Positions 35,199 to 44,626 are shown, numbered from the stretch's first letter. The stretch: 64,000 nucleotides of DNA from Arachnia rubra (GCF_019973735.1 NZ_AP024463.1:3224001-3288000), one strand, 5' to 3'. Translations and numbers: made by a program. Notes: generated by a model not told the origin, from the sequence alone.

Positions 35199-36059
35199 AT
35201 GAGCATTTCTGTCGAGGTTTTGCATACCGGAACGGTGATCGTGGACGAGGCGCTGCCTTTCCACCGGCCGACCGATCGCCCGATGGCATGGACCCACGCA
35301 TTGCGTTCGAAGAGACATCTGATCGAAGCGCCGGTTTCCTGCTACCTGATCAGCACTGACCATGGCCTGATACTCCTCGACACCGGCTGGCATCCCATCA
35401 ATCGCACCAGGTGGGGACAGATCAAGAATCTGCTGCATCAGTATCCAGTCAACAAAGCCGTACTGCCTCAGGGGCAAGCCATCAATGAGCAGCTCGAGGA
35501 ACGCGGCATCAGGGTAGGTGACCTGGATATGGTGTTGATGAGCCACCTGCACTGTGACCATGCCGATGGCCTGCGGCTTGTCCGCGAGGCACCCCGGATC
35601 ATGGTCTCCGCCCCCGAGCTGAGGGCCGCAGAGCAGGACCGGCTGCGCTATCTGCCACACGAATGGGCTGGCGTGGACATGCAGGCTTTCAGCTGGAATG
35701 GCCGCCTGGGACCGGCTAGGCGCTCCTTCGATGTATACGGGGACGGAACTGTCACCATGATCAACACCCCAGGACACTCCTGGGGCCTGTGCGCCACCTT
35801 GATTCGGAAAGAGAGAACAATTGCTGGTGATTTCCCCGAGGACTGCCCACTGGGCAGCGACCCGCGAGAGGCGATCCTGCTGATAAGCGACGTCGGCTAT
35901 GGCCAGCCGTCGTTAAAAGAAGGCTTACGCCCATCAGTGGTGGTCAACGCTGAGGACGCAGAGAAATCCCTGACCTGGGTACGCTCGGTCATGAACGACC
36001 CTCGCGTCACCCACGTCATTGCCAACCATGACCCCACCATCAATCCAGGTCTCCTATAG
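35199..36059 (+). CDS. Metallo-beta-lactamase-fold hydrolase (AHL-lactonase-like)
   Basis: 286 residues. The metal site is clear: MSHLHCDHADGL (HxHxDH, about 106-117), INTPGHSWG, and a late VIANHDP; the bridging Asp lies in LISDVGYG. The long LISTDHGLILLDTG strand is typical of the N-acyl homoserine lactonase-like branch. Which ester or lactone it cuts is unknown. ATG 35199 lacks a clear ribosome site; GTG 35178 in the same frame is an alternative. It stands alone. Confidence 0.82.
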   Translation: MSISVEVLHTGTVIVDEALPFHRPTDRPMAWTHALRSKRHLIEAPVSCYLISTDHGLILLDTGWHPINRTRWGQIKNLLHQYPVNKAVLPQGQAINEQLEERGIRVGDLDMVLMSHLHCDHADGLRLVREAPRIMVSAPELRAAEQDRLRYLPHEWAGVDMQAFSWNGRLGPARRSFDVYGDGTVTMINTPGHSWGLCATLIRKERTIAGDFPEDCPLGSDPREAILLISDVGYGQPSLKEGLRPSVVVNAEDAEKSLTWVRSVMNDPRVTHVIANHDPTINPGLL

Positions 36060-36244
36060 AACCAGAATTCCCCGAGCCACCAGACGGATGAACCCCAGCG
36101 GACAAGAGTCCGGAATTCCATTCCCAGCTCTCGCCTTTGCCACGGCATCCGCCCCAGAGCCACGGCCTGACGAACATCCGGCGCACGACACCGGCTCAGG
36201 CATCCTTGGTCCCATTAGGTCAGTGTCTGCTGTATAGTCACTGC

Positions 36245-36628
36245 ATGCTGACTCTTGCTTCCCGTGTCGACGTGATGAACCGGCTGGGCCGGGCAATGGC
36301 CGATGCGACACGGTCACGGATCCTGCTATTGCTGCTGGACGCACCGGGATACCCGGCCCAGCTCGCCCGCGACCTGAACCTGACACGAACCAACGTCTCG
36401 AACCATCTCGCCTGTCTTCGTGGCTGTGGGATCGTGGTCGCGGTCCCGGAGGGACGCAGAACCCGGTATGAGATCGCTGACCCGCACCTGACGCAGGCGC
36501 TACGGACTGTGGTCGATGTGGTCCTGGCCGTCGATGACGGACAGTCCTGCCTCGATGCGGACTGCGACGTCCCGATGTGCTGTGGCCCAGGATCTAGCCG
36601 CGCCAGCCAAGGCGAGGAGGAACGGTGA
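36245..36628 (+). CDS. cmtR: CmtR-type ArsR-family metal sensor (Cd/Pb)
   Basis: 127 residues, closely patterned on mycobacterial CmtR: LARDLNLTRTNVSNHLACLRGCGIVV with the two metal-binding Cys in the DNA-recognition helix (HLACLRGC), and a third Cys after VDDGQSC. Further Cys follow (DADCDVPMCC). Cadmium or lead binding should release it from DNA. A TATAGT -10 hexamer at 36233-36238 places the likely transcript start at or next to the ATG, and there is no ribosome site, so the message is probably leaderless. Its stop overlaps the start of the efflux ATPase gene. Confidence 0.88.
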   Translation: MLTLASRVDVMNRLGRAMADATRSRILLLLLDAPGYPAQLARDLNLTRTNVSNHLACLRGCGIVVAVPEGRRTRYEIADPHLTQALRTVVDVVLAVDDGQSCLDADCDVPMCCGPGSSRASQGEEER

Positions 36629-38664
36629 GCAGGGAATGCTGCGGTGATGACCGGCCCACAACCGCCACACAGGTCGATGCGTGCTGTGGTGGCCAGGAGT
36701 CAGCTGACGGCCACGCCTCCTGCGGCCATGAGGGACACGAGGAATCTGTGCCCTGGTGGCGTGACCGCGAGCTGCTGCTGCCGATGGCCTCCGGCATGTT
36801 CTGGGTAGCTGGACTGGTCCTGGACTGGACCGGCTCCGGGTCCCTGGCGCTCATCGGGTATGCGCTTGGACTACTGGCTGGCGCCTGGACGTTCGCGCCA
36901 GGCGCATTCAGGCGCCTGTTCACCTCGCGGGGACGTTCCCGGCTGGGCGTCGGGCTCCTGATGACCATCGCGGCCATCGGGGCGGTCCTGCTGGGTCACG
37001 TCGGCGAGGCCGCGGCCCTGGCCTTCCTGTTCTCCATCGCAGAGGCCCTGGAGGACCGGGCCATGGACCGTGCCCGGGAGGGGCTGAGATCCCTGCTGTC
37101 GCTGATCCCCGAGACGGCCCGTGTCTCCAGGCCGGACGGAGAAGACGTGATCCCAGCCGCCGAGGTGCGGCAGGATGATGTCCTCGTGGTCGGTGCTGGA
37201 GAGCGAGTGGCGACGGACGGCGTGGTCGTCAGGGGACGCTCATGGCTGGACACCTCGGCGATCACGGGGGAGTCGATCCCCGTTGAGGCCGGCCCCGGCA
37301 GCCCGGTGCTGGCTGGGTCGGTCAACGGTGCAGGCACCCTGCGGATCACAGCCACCTCGGATGGCCGGGACAACTCCCTAACGCAGATCGTCCGGCTCGT
37401 CGAGCAGGCGCATGCGGCCAAGGGAGAGCGGGCCCGGCTGGCCGACAGGATTGCCCGGCCGCTGGTGCCGCTAGTCCTGATTGCATCCGTCCTGGTGATG
37501 GCATTCGGGGTCATGACCGGTGATCCAGCACTCTGGACCGAGAGGGCGCTGGTGGTGCTGGTGGCAGCCTCTCCGTGCGCCCTGGCGATCGCGGTGCCGG
37601 TGACGGTGATCTGCGCCATCGGCTCCGCAAGCAGGTTCGGCGTGGTCATCAAGTCGGGGGCCGCCTTTGAACAGCTGGGGACGATCCGCGCCATCGCCTT
37701 CGACAAGACCGGGACACTGACCCGCAACAGGCCTCGGGTCGTCGCCGTACACACAGTTGCGGAGTTCTCGCGCGACGAGGTGTTGGCGACGGCAGCGGCA
37801 TTGGAGGCCAGCTCAGCACACCCACTGGCAGAGGCAATCACCGCGGCTGCACCGGACAGGGCCGTGGCAGACGAAGTGGTTGAGCACCCTGGCCAGGGAA
37901 TCACCGGCCGGGTCGGTGGGAGATCCGTCCGGCTGGGCAGTCCGAGATGGATTGGCCCAGCCTCCCTCGGTGAGCAGGCCCAGGGAATGGCCAGCGAGGG
38001 AATGAGCGTTGTCGTCATCGAGATCAACGGGCACGCGGCTGGGGTCATCGGCGTCCGCGATGAACTGCGTCCGGAGGCGGCCGAGACCATCGCTGCACTC
38101 CGGCGGCAGGCGATCCACAGCGTGATGCTCACCGGCGACAACGCCGTCACAGCCCAGACGATAGCCTCCGAAGCTGGGATAGATCAGGTATATGCCGAGC
38201 AGCTGCCCGCCGACAAGGCACGCCATGTCCAGCGCCTGGCAAGTGAAACGCCCACGGCAATGATCGGCGACGGGATCAACGACGCGCCTGCGCTGGCGTC
38301 GGCGAGTGTGGGCATCGCGATGGGGGTCACAGGAAGTGCAGCCGCCGTCGAGTCAGCAGATGTCGCCTTCACCGGCACCGACCTGCGACTCATCCCAGCA
38401 GCGCTGGCCCATGCCCGGCGGGGACGGCGAATCATGACCAGCAACATCGGGCTCGCGCTGGCGATCATCGTCGTCTTGTTTCCGCTGGCGCTGTCCGGGG
38501 TGCTTGGCCTTGCCGCGGTCGTCCTGGTCCACGAGGTCGCTGAGGTGGTCGTCATCGGCAACGGGCTCAGAGCTGCAGCCACCGTGAGGTGGCCCGGGAT
38601 GAAGGGGTCCGCATCATCGGATGGCGTCCCTCGCCAAAGCCACACGGTGGAAGTAACCGAGTAA
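36625..38664 (+). CDS. cadA: Heavy-metal translocating P-type ATPase (Cd2+/Zn2+/Pb2+ exporter)
   Basis: 679 residues from GTG 36625, which overlaps the cmtR stop (GTGA). P1B-type pump: Cys/His-rich N-terminus (CCGDD, DACCGG, HASCGHEGH) in place of a classic HMA domain, TGES actuator motif, transmembrane SPC (about 316-318), phosphorylation loop DKTGTLT (Asp about 360), TGDN and GDGINDAPAL. The SPC metal site and CmtR partner indicate export of cadmium, lead or zinc. Induced with cmtR by metal. Confidence 0.92.
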   Translation: MSRECCGDDRPTTATQVDACCGGQESADGHASCGHEGHEESVPWWRDRELLLPMASGMFWVAGLVLDWTGSGSLALIGYALGLLAGAWTFAPGAFRRLFTSRGRSRLGVGLLMTIAAIGAVLLGHVGEAAALAFLFSIAEALEDRAMDRAREGLRSLLSLIPETARVSRPDGEDVIPAAEVRQDDVLVVGAGERVATDGVVVRGRSWLDTSAITGESIPVEAGPGSPVLAGSVNGAGTLRITATSDGRDNSLTQIVRLVEQAHAAKGERARLADRIARPLVPLVLIASVLVMAFGVMTGDPALWTERALVVLVAASPCALAIAVPVTVICAIGSASRFGVVIKSGAAFEQLGTIRAIAFDKTGTLTRNRPRVVAVHTVAEFSRDEVLATAAALEASSAHPLAEAITAAAPDRAVADEVVEHPGQGITGRVGGRSVRLGSPRWIGPASLGEQAQGMASEGMSVVVIEINGHAAGVIGVRDELRPEAAETIAALRRQAIHSVMLTGDNAVTAQTIASEAGIDQVYAEQLPADKARHVQRLASETPTAMIGDGINDAPALASASVGIAMGVTGSAAAVESADVAFTGTDLRLIPAALAHARRGRRIMTSNIGLALAIIVVLFPLALSGVLGLAAVVLVHEVAEVVVIGNGLRAAATVRWPGMKGSASSDGVPRQSHTVEVTE

Positions 38665-39096
38665 AACCCACCAGTCCGGCGACCTCTTCCACCCGGCATC
38701 AACCCTGAGAGCCTGCCCTTGCCGTCACGGCTTTACCGGCCGTGACAACACAACTAAGGGATTTATTCACAAGGAACCTTCAGGTCACTAAAATCCCTTG
38801 TCAGCCAAGGTTTGCTTGTGGTCGTGATAACCTATCGAGAGATACCGCCGATAGGGAACACCCAGCCTACGGCGCTCGGATCATCCAGTACGATCCACAG
38901 CCAGGAATCATTTCATGGCCTCCTATGGTCTTGTCCAAACTTCAGGACGTGATTTCCACTTCCGGCCCGTCGTATTTGGCTCTGTTGCCCGCTCTGTAAC
39001 AATGGATGTAGCCAGATCACTGGCGACTGCTTCGCGTTCCGGGGGGAACGACAGCGATTACTTGTCGACAGACATGGACGTGTCAGGGGAGAAACC
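38665..39096. other. Intergenic stretch with a dispersed repeat, no gene seen
   Basis: 430 bases after the metal pump. Contains the repeat at 38751-38814. The rest has only unsupported short frames. The GTG of the next gene at 39097 is preceded by GGGGAGAAACC, a fair ribosome site. Confidence 0.5.
38751..38814. repeat. Dispersed short repeat with inverted ends
   Basis: AACTAAGGGATTTATTCACAA opens the unit, and ACTAAAATCCCTTGTCAG closes it; AAGGGATTT and AAATCCCTT are complementary. Ends match the units at 27724 and 54630. Confidence 0.55.
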
Positions 39097-40365
39097 GTGG
39101 TTGCCGCATGGAATGTGGGGGTCAGTGATGTGGGTATCCTGGTCAGCCGGATATTCGATTCGTCCCGCGATGGCGCTTTAGTCGTGGTGTCGCCAGCCAG
39201 TGACACAAATCGTCCGCGAATAGACCCGGATCTGCTGGCCCGGTATCTGGTTGCCGGCACCGAATTGGCCGTTCTCGACAGCATGACGGCATCTGAGCGG
39301 CTATCCGACACCGTCGATCCTCAATTCCAGGTTTATGGCGGCGGTATCCGCGTGATTCTCGCTGGCGCAGTGCGGACGGACCACTGGCGTCGGCACCGGC
39401 TGTTCCGCGTCTACCCTGGCGATGACGCAGAGCGGGCATGTCGTCAGATAGCGGAGTTCGTCGAGGCCCACCAGGGAGGCGGAAGGTCCCGCCAGGTGGG
39501 GACGAGCGCTGCCAAGCCAGCGCTGACCGACGACCAGGTGGCAGCTCTCAACCGGTTCAGGTCCTCCCTGGACATCACACCGGCTGCTCCTGAATCCATC
39601 GCCAAACCCATGAAATCAGGACTGACAAGCTCGGCGACACCAAAACCCGGGGTAATTCCCAAACCCCGCCCGTATCGTCCGGCCGCTGACACCGCACTGA
39701 AACCGGCCGATACCACGACGGCTACCACCCCTGCCGAATCCGTTGTCACGGGTATTGGCGCAGCCGAACTAAAAGCCCTGCTGAATAACCAGACCGACCG
39801 CATAGCGAACAAGCTTCGCCGTTCCATCATCGACGACCTGATGCTTCTTCTCGACACCGACCATGAATCCCTGGCCAGGGAACGCTCCCGCGCAGACGCA
39901 GCGGAAGAGGAACTGGATCAGCTGCGCCGCCGAATGGCAGACCAGGAAGAGCAGCGCGGATATCCCCAGGTCTTTGGTGATCCGGAGAAACAACTGCGCT
40001 GGGAAGTGGATTATGAATGGCTGACCGGAACACCCGAGGAGGAACGCGACGATTCACTGACCCCCTACGTATTGAGCGAGGGTTTCCTGGAGTCCATGGA
40101 AAGGGACCTGCTAAGGGGCAGGGCAAAGATCATCCAGGTGATCGTCGATATCGTTTCAGGACACGCCTGGGACCGCCGGAAAACCCATCAGTTCATCATC
40201 CCGGGCAGGTCGGTGATCCAGAAGTCCCTGCCCGAGGGCGCCGTCCCCTGGCGGACCTACGTGAAACGCGGCGCACCGGGCGCCCCCAGGCTCACCTGGT
40301 GGCAGCATCGTGACGGCGTCATCGAGCTGGCGCACGTCGGCCACCACGACGATCTGCTGCGCTGA
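39097..40365 (+). CDS. Unknown protein with central coiled coil, possibly defence-associated
   Basis: 422 residues, GTG start. The N-terminal 125 residues form a domain with VVVSPASDTNRPRIDPDLL and FQVYGGGIRVI. A Pro/Ala/Thr-rich linker spans about 145-225. A helical coiled coil (LARERSRADAAEEELDQLRRRM) covers about 245-290. The C-terminal domain starts QLRWEVDYEWLTGTPEEERD and ends with ITWW-like aromatic strands and HHDDLL. I have the impression of similar proteins near actinobacterial defence genes, but cannot name the family. No partner gene lies beside it. Confidence 0.55.
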   Translation: MVAAWNVGVSDVGILVSRIFDSSRDGALVVVSPASDTNRPRIDPDLLARYLVAGTELAVLDSMTASERLSDTVDPQFQVYGGGIRVILAGAVRTDHWRRHRLFRVYPGDDAERACRQIAEFVEAHQGGGRSRQVGTSAAKPALTDDQVAALNRFRSSLDITPAAPESIAKPMKSGLTSSATPKPGVIPKPRPYRPAADTALKPADTTTATTPAESVVTGIGAAELKALLNNQTDRIANKLRRSIIDDLMLLLDTDHESLARERSRADAAEEELDQLRRRMADQEEQRGYPQVFGDPEKQLRWEVDYEWLTGTPEEERDDSLTPYVLSEGFLESMERDLLRGRAKIIQVIVDIVSGHAWDRRKTHQFIIPGRSVIQKSLPEGAVPWRTYVKRGAPGAPRLTWWQHRDGVIELAHVGHHDDLLR

Positions 40366-40417
40366 GCAGCCTCAGCGGTTGTGGCCCAGGGTGGTGACTT
40401 GCCGGGCGGGGATGGGA

Positions 40418-41110
40418 TCAGCTGGGTTTTACCGGTTTGACGTGGACTGCCTCGGCGACCGGCGCGCTGAGCTCGACCTCGGTCTCTAAGAGCCCGACGG
40501 TCATGAGCCCCGCGCCGGAGAGCCGCGACAATACCCGCAGCCGCGTCCCGATGGCGATACCCCGCTCCGCCAGGAAGCGCAGGATGTCGGGGTTGGCATC
40601 GGAGACCCGCACCACCTGGACGTCGGTTCCCGCGGCCACGCTGCTCATCAGGACGACACCGCTGCGGCTGGGATCGTGGTCGCGGGGGATGGGGTCTCCG
40701 TGCGGGTCGGCGTCAGGATGTCCGAGGGCCTCGTCCATCCGCTCGACGAGTGCCTCTGAGGCCGCGTGCTCCAGCCGGTCGGCCTCGTCGTGAACCTGAT
40801 CCCAGGGCATGCCCAGCGACTTGGCCAGGTAGGTCTCGATGATGCGGTGGCGACGCACCACCGCACGCCCGATCCGTTCCCCCTCCTCGGTCAGTTCGAT
40901 GGTCCCGTAAGGACGGTATTTGATCATCCCCTCCCGCGCCAGGCGCTTCAGGCTGGCTGAGACGGTGGATGCGGTGACCCCCAGGGCTGCGGCGAGCTCA
41001 GTGGTGTTGGGGTGGCGTCCGTCGTCGGGCCATTCGCAGGCCTTCCAGATCAGCGCCAGGTAGTCCTCCGTGACCCGGGTCACGTCAGCTCCGCCGGTGG
41101 CCGTCATCAT
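40418..41110 (-). CDS. DtxR/MntR-family metal-dependent repressor
   Basis: About 230 residues from ATG 41110 (AGAAGGA site); a longer frame upstream has no ribosome site. Winged helix (TTELAAALGVTASTVSASLKRLAREGMI), then the dimer and metal domain (RRHRIIETYLAKSLGMPWDQVHDEADRLEHAAS) with His/Glu ligands, and a C-terminal SH3-like FeoA domain. Divergent from the manganese exporter gene mntP, so manganese is the likely co-factor: metal-bound repressor or, as for mntP in some species, activator. Confidence 0.85.
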   Translation of the reverse strand: MMTATGGADVTRVTEDYLALIWKACEWPDDGRHPNTTELAAALGVTASTVSASLKRLAREGMIKYRPYGTIELTEEGERIGRAVVRRHRIIETYLAKSLGMPWDQVHDEADRLEHAASEALVERMDEALGHPDADPHGDPIPRDHDPSRSGVVLMSSVAAGTDVQVVRVSDANPDILRFLAERGIAIGTRLRVLSRLSGAGLMTVGLLETEVELSAPVAEAVHVKPVKPS

Positions 41111-41249
41111 TCCTTCTTCTGGGTCAATCGTCTGGTGACGGCAACAGCCGTCGTCGCCAGAGTGCGGCATCGCAGGCATGGATGTCCACTCTCAAGGACG
41201 ATTTTCCCGGGAAAAACCGGCGTGTTGCAGCAATGTCCTAGTGTCGCAA

Positions 41250-41312
41250 AAAGTGTGGTCAGACACACTTTCAGTTACCTGTAGACACACTTTCAGTTAC
41301 CTGTAGACACAC
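41250..41312. repeat. Inverted repeat and 22-bp tandem repeat in the MntR-MntP control region
   Basis: AAAGTGTG-GTCAGA-CACACTTT at 41250-41271 is a perfect 8-base inverted repeat. It runs into two exact 22-bp tandem units starting ACACACTTTCAG (41263-41284, 41285-41306) and a third partial ACACAC. Placed between the divergent regulator and mntP, this is the obvious place for regulator binding or for expression tuning by repeat number. Confidence 0.75.
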
Positions 41313-41410
41313 CAGACCCGCCGGTTTCACAGTATTTCGCAGGAGCTGTTTTCCCCTGGGAAATCAGCTTGACAGAAATGATTCTCAATAAGAAGTCGGG
41401 AAGGCGTCTC

Positions 41411-41983
41411 ATGTCCCTCTGGTCTATCTGGATGATTGGTCTCGGCGTGTCCGCGGACGCCTTCGCCGCCTCGCTCACCAGTGGCCTGAAGATGGGCCGG
41501 TTCAACTACCGTCACGCCCTGGCGATCGCCTTGACCTTCGCCGGTTTCCAGGCCGCGATGCCGTTGTTCGGCTGGCTCCTGGCCGCGAACTTCACCAGCG
41601 TCCTCGACCCCTACGACCACTGGATCGCCTTCCTGCTGCTCATCGGCATCGGCGGCAAGATGACGTGGGAGGCCTTCCAGGCCGAGGACGAGGAGGACGA
41701 CGAGCACCGGGGCCGGCTCAACCTGCGCCGACTGTTGATCCTCGGCGTAGCGACCAGCATCGATGCGGCAGCCGTCGGCGTGTCTTTCGCAATGCTGGAG
41801 GTCTCCATCCTCCACGCGATCCTCTGCATCGGACTGGTGACGCTGGCGACGTCGTTCGCTGCAGTCGGCATCGGGCACCGGATCGGGGTCAAGTTCCGCA
41901 AGCCAGCGGAGTTCCTGGGTGGGGCCGTGCTGATCATCATCGGCGTGCGCATCCTGCTGCAAGGACTCGGCCTGCTGGCCTGA
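41411..41983 (+). CDS. mntP: Manganese efflux pump MntP
   Basis: 190 residues, six helices, two-fold internal repeat. Each half has the conserved Asp motif: GLGVSADAFAASLTSGL in helix 1 and GVATSIDAAAVGVSFA in helix 4. An acidic cytoplasmic loop (EAFQAEDEEDDEHRG) joins the halves. I take ATG 41411 (GGGAAGG upstream) rather than the longer frame from 41369. Exports Mn2+ to prevent toxicity; controlled, by position, by the divergent MntR-type protein. Confidence 0.93.
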   Translation: MSLWSIWMIGLGVSADAFAASLTSGLKMGRFNYRHALAIALTFAGFQAAMPLFGWLLAANFTSVLDPYDHWIAFLLLIGIGGKMTWEAFQAEDEEDDEHRGRLNLRRLLILGVATSIDAAAVGVSFAMLEVSILHAILCIGLVTLATSFAAVGIGHRIGVKFRKPAEFLGGAVLIIIGVRILLQGLGLLA

Positions 41984-42085
41984 CCTAGCCTCCTGGGCGA
42001 CGCGAGGGCCCAGACCCCTGGGATCGGCGTCCGGACGGGTTACGCTGACGCCATCGTCACGTCATCCGCATCCCGGAGGGGCAGT

Positions 42086-43057
42086 ATGGAACGCAACACT
42101 GAACTGCTGCTGCGGGTGGCGCGCATGTATCACGTCCAGGCCGAGACGATGGAGGCTATCGCCCATCACCTCGGGGTATCCCGCTCAACAGTGTCGCGGC
42201 TGCTGAAAGAGGCCCGGGAGCGGGGACTGGTGCGCATCACCATCACCGACCCAGGCCGCCCCATGAACCGCCTGACCGAGATTTTCCGCAATAGTTTCCA
42301 CGTCCAGACGCACCTGGTCAACGTACGCCCCGGCTCCAGTTCTGTGCTGCGCCTCGAACAGGTCGCCAAGGTGGCCGCGCGACTGCTCGACGAGAGCGTC
42401 ACCGACGGCGACGTCGTCGGAGTGGCGTGGGGCACCACGGTCTCCGCCGTCGCACAGCAGCTGCGTCCCCGCGACTTAAGTGGTGTGACCGTAGTCAGCC
42501 TGAACGGCGGCGCGAACCACCGCACGACGGGACTGCCGTACGTCGGCTCGATCCTGCAGCGCTTCGCCGCCGCGTTCCACGGTGATGAACAGCTCCTCGC
42601 GCTGCCGGCGTTCTTCGACGACCCCAGCACCCGCACCGCCATGTGGGCGGAGCGATCCACCCGGCACATGCTGCAGGTGCGATCCGCCTGCACCAAGGCG
42701 ATCTTCGGGGTGGGGGGCCTCGGCTCCGGTCTCCAGTCGCACGTGTACTCCGCCAACTACCTCGACGAGACCGACCTCGACCACCTGAAAGCCGCTGGTG
42801 TCGTCGGGGACGTCTGCACCGTGATGCTGCGGGCCGACGGCTCCTGGAGTGGCATCCCCATCAATGACCGCGCCACCGGCATGACACCGGCGGAACTCCA
42901 GATGATCCCGCGCCGCATCTGCGTGGTCAGCGGACCCGGTAAGGCGGTCGCGGTGCTGGGCGCGCTGCGCGCCAGGGTCGCGACAGACCTGGTGATCGAC
43001 GAGGAGACCGCCCGGGCAGTGCTACACGAGATGCGCCCAGGGTCGCAGACCGACTGA
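42086..43057 (+). CDS. SorC/DeoR-family sugar-binding transcriptional regulator
   Basis: 323 residues, GGAGGGGCAGT site upstream of ATG. N-terminal helix-turn-helix (METIAHHLGVSRSTVSRLLKEARERGLVRI pattern), then a sugar-phosphate-binding domain with DVVGVAWGTTVSAV (SorC signature) and GVVGDVCTVMLRADGS. No carbohydrate genes adjoin, so its regulon is elsewhere. Confidence 0.88.
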   Translation: MERNTELLLRVARMYHVQAETMEAIAHHLGVSRSTVSRLLKEARERGLVRITITDPGRPMNRLTEIFRNSFHVQTHLVNVRPGSSSVLRLEQVAKVAARLLDESVTDGDVVGVAWGTTVSAVAQQLRPRDLSGVTVVSLNGGANHRTTGLPYVGSILQRFAAAFHGDEQLLALPAFFDDPSTRTAMWAERSTRHMLQVRSACTKAIFGVGGLGSGLQSHVYSANYLDETDLDHLKAAGVVGDVCTVMLRADGSWSGIPINDRATGMTPAELQMIPRRICVVSGPGKAVAVLGALRARVATDLVIDEETARAVLHEMRPGSQTD

Positions 43058-43121
43058 GAGAATCACATCACTGGGGAAGCGCCAACGCACACAGGCGCCA
43101 TGATTCTCGATCGCATCTCGG

Positions 43122-43331
43122 TTAAGAACCACGGCGCAGGAGATAGTCGATAAGAACTGGAAGTGCAGTCGAGGGGACTGGCCCTACCTGGCAGGGAGCA
43201 AGTCCTGGATCAGCCTGCAAAGCGCGGCGGCAAGCTGCATCATGCGACGCGACGAGTACCCGGCGACGTTCTTGTCTAGGCTGTCTACCTCTACCGGCTC
43301 TACCAGCCCGGCCCCGGGACTTCGGGTTCAT
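43122..43331 (-). pseudogene. Remnant of the partner gene of the AAA ATPase (RloB-like start)
   Basis: ATG 43331 overlaps the stop of the AAA gene (ATGA). Residues 1-28, rich in Arg and Gly and ending QERRRVLVA, recall the start of RloB-family proteins, after which the likeness ends and the frame stops at 69 residues. Another frame over the same bases reads LVEPVEVDSLDKNVAGYSS and RRMMQLAAALCRLIQDLL, also protein-like, so the true reading is uncertain. Probably a truncated gene. Confidence 0.35.
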
Positions 43332-44626
43332 GCGCCGAGCAGGTTGGTGATCAGACTTGGGGCAGGGGCGGGAATCGCACCGTAGCGACCCGTCAGGTAG
43401 CGGCGCGCGACGTTGGCGTCTTTGTGTCGCTTGAAATCGGCCAGACTGTAGAGCTCGCTGGAACCATCACGTTCCTTCTCCGTGAACCACACCTGTTCCG
43501 GCTCCAGCGTGACGCTGGCCAGGGGTGACAGCAGATAGGTGTCATGACTGGTGAAGATCAGCTGGGCACCAAATCGGTTGATCTCCGGATCAGCGAACCA
43601 CCCCAGGAGAACCTCCATCAGGTGGGAGTGCAGGCTGGCATCAATCTCATCGACGACCATCACATTCCCACGACGCAGGCACTGCACGGCATAGAGCGCC
43701 AGCGACAGCCAGGCAAGCGTGCCATTGCTCTCGTCGTAGATGGTGAATGTATAGCGTCTGTCGCCCGAACCCAGATGCGTGAACTCTAGGTTCCGCACCA
43801 CCATCTCCGTCTGCTCCTCAGACAGCCGGATCTGAGCCCCAGCGTCGCCTTCCGGCTCCTCGGACAACAAGTTCTTGAAGCGCCTCAGGAACTCGGCGAG
43901 TTCCGGCGTAATCTGATCCTCTCGCACACTGAGACCACAAATACCGACGTCCGCCACCTGAAGCAGGACCCGGACCAGCTCCTCTCTGATCTCTCCCGAG
44001 GCCACCGACTCTGCGATGTCCTGCGTCCGGTGGCTATGTACCGTGTCACCGAAAGGAACCACCTTGGTTTCGTTTAGAGCTCGTGTGATGGGGGTGAGTC
44101 TTGGATGCTCCAACAATGCCGCACGGCTCAGGGCAAGTTCACGACGGCTAAGCGGCCCGATCGAGCCAACCCCGGGGGCAAGCTTGATATCGGTTCCCCG
44201 GCGTAAGAGCAATGACCGGAATCGGCTCCCGGGCAGGTCGCGCAGCCACTCCGATTCAATGCCGCCACCTCCCAGCTCAAAACCGTACTGGTAACGGGTC
44301 TCACCGACCACAAAGTCGAACTCGTAGCAGCTGGGCTTCCCGGGATGTACCTCATCCAGAGCGAAAGGCACGTGAGGCACGGTGTCGTACTGCTGCCATT
44401 CACCTGCCGAGAATTCCACGACCGCGAGGGCGTAGCGCAGGGCGTCGAGCACCGTCGACTTGCCCGACGCATTCGCCCCGAAGATACCGGCTACCGGATA
44501 GACCTGCTGATTCCACCCCTCACCCTCGCGGGGACGCAGCGTACGCAGGGTAGGACGTGTCAGATCCAAGACCGCTTCGTCACGCAGGCTCTTGTGGTTC
44601 GTTGCAGAGAATCTCAGCAGCAACAT
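43328..44626 (-). CDS. AAA-family ATPase, RloA/AbiL-type (putative phage defence)
   Basis: 432 residues from ATG 44626. SMC/OLD-like ATPase: LLRFSATNHKSLRDEAVLDL at the start, Walker A GANASGKST, Walker B VMVVDEIDASLHSHL, and the switch region FTSHDTYLL. The C-terminal ARRYLTGRYGAIP is typical of the AAA_15/RloA group, which works with a separate nuclease-like partner (RloB or DUF4435) in abortive infection. The partner here looks truncated, so the system may be inactive. Confidence 0.8.
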   Translation of the reverse strand: MLLLRFSATNHKSLRDEAVLDLTRPTLRTLRPREGEGWNQQVYPVAGIFGANASGKSTVLDALRYALAVVEFSAGEWQQYDTVPHVPFALDEVHPGKPSCYEFDFVVGETRYQYGFELGGGGIESEWLRDLPGSRFRSLLLRRGTDIKLAPGVGSIGPLSRRELALSRAALLEHPRLTPITRALNETKVVPFGDTVHSHRTQDIAESVASGEIREELVRVLLQVADVGICGLSVREDQITPELAEFLRRFKNLLSEEPEGDAGAQIRLSEEQTEMVVRNLEFTHLGSGDRRYTFTIYDESNGTLAWLSLALYAVQCLRRGNVMVVDEIDASLHSHLMEVLLGWFADPEINRFGAQLIFTSHDTYLLSPLASVTLEPEQVWFTEKERDGSSELYSLADFKRHKDANVARRYLTGRYGAIPAPAPSLITNLLGA

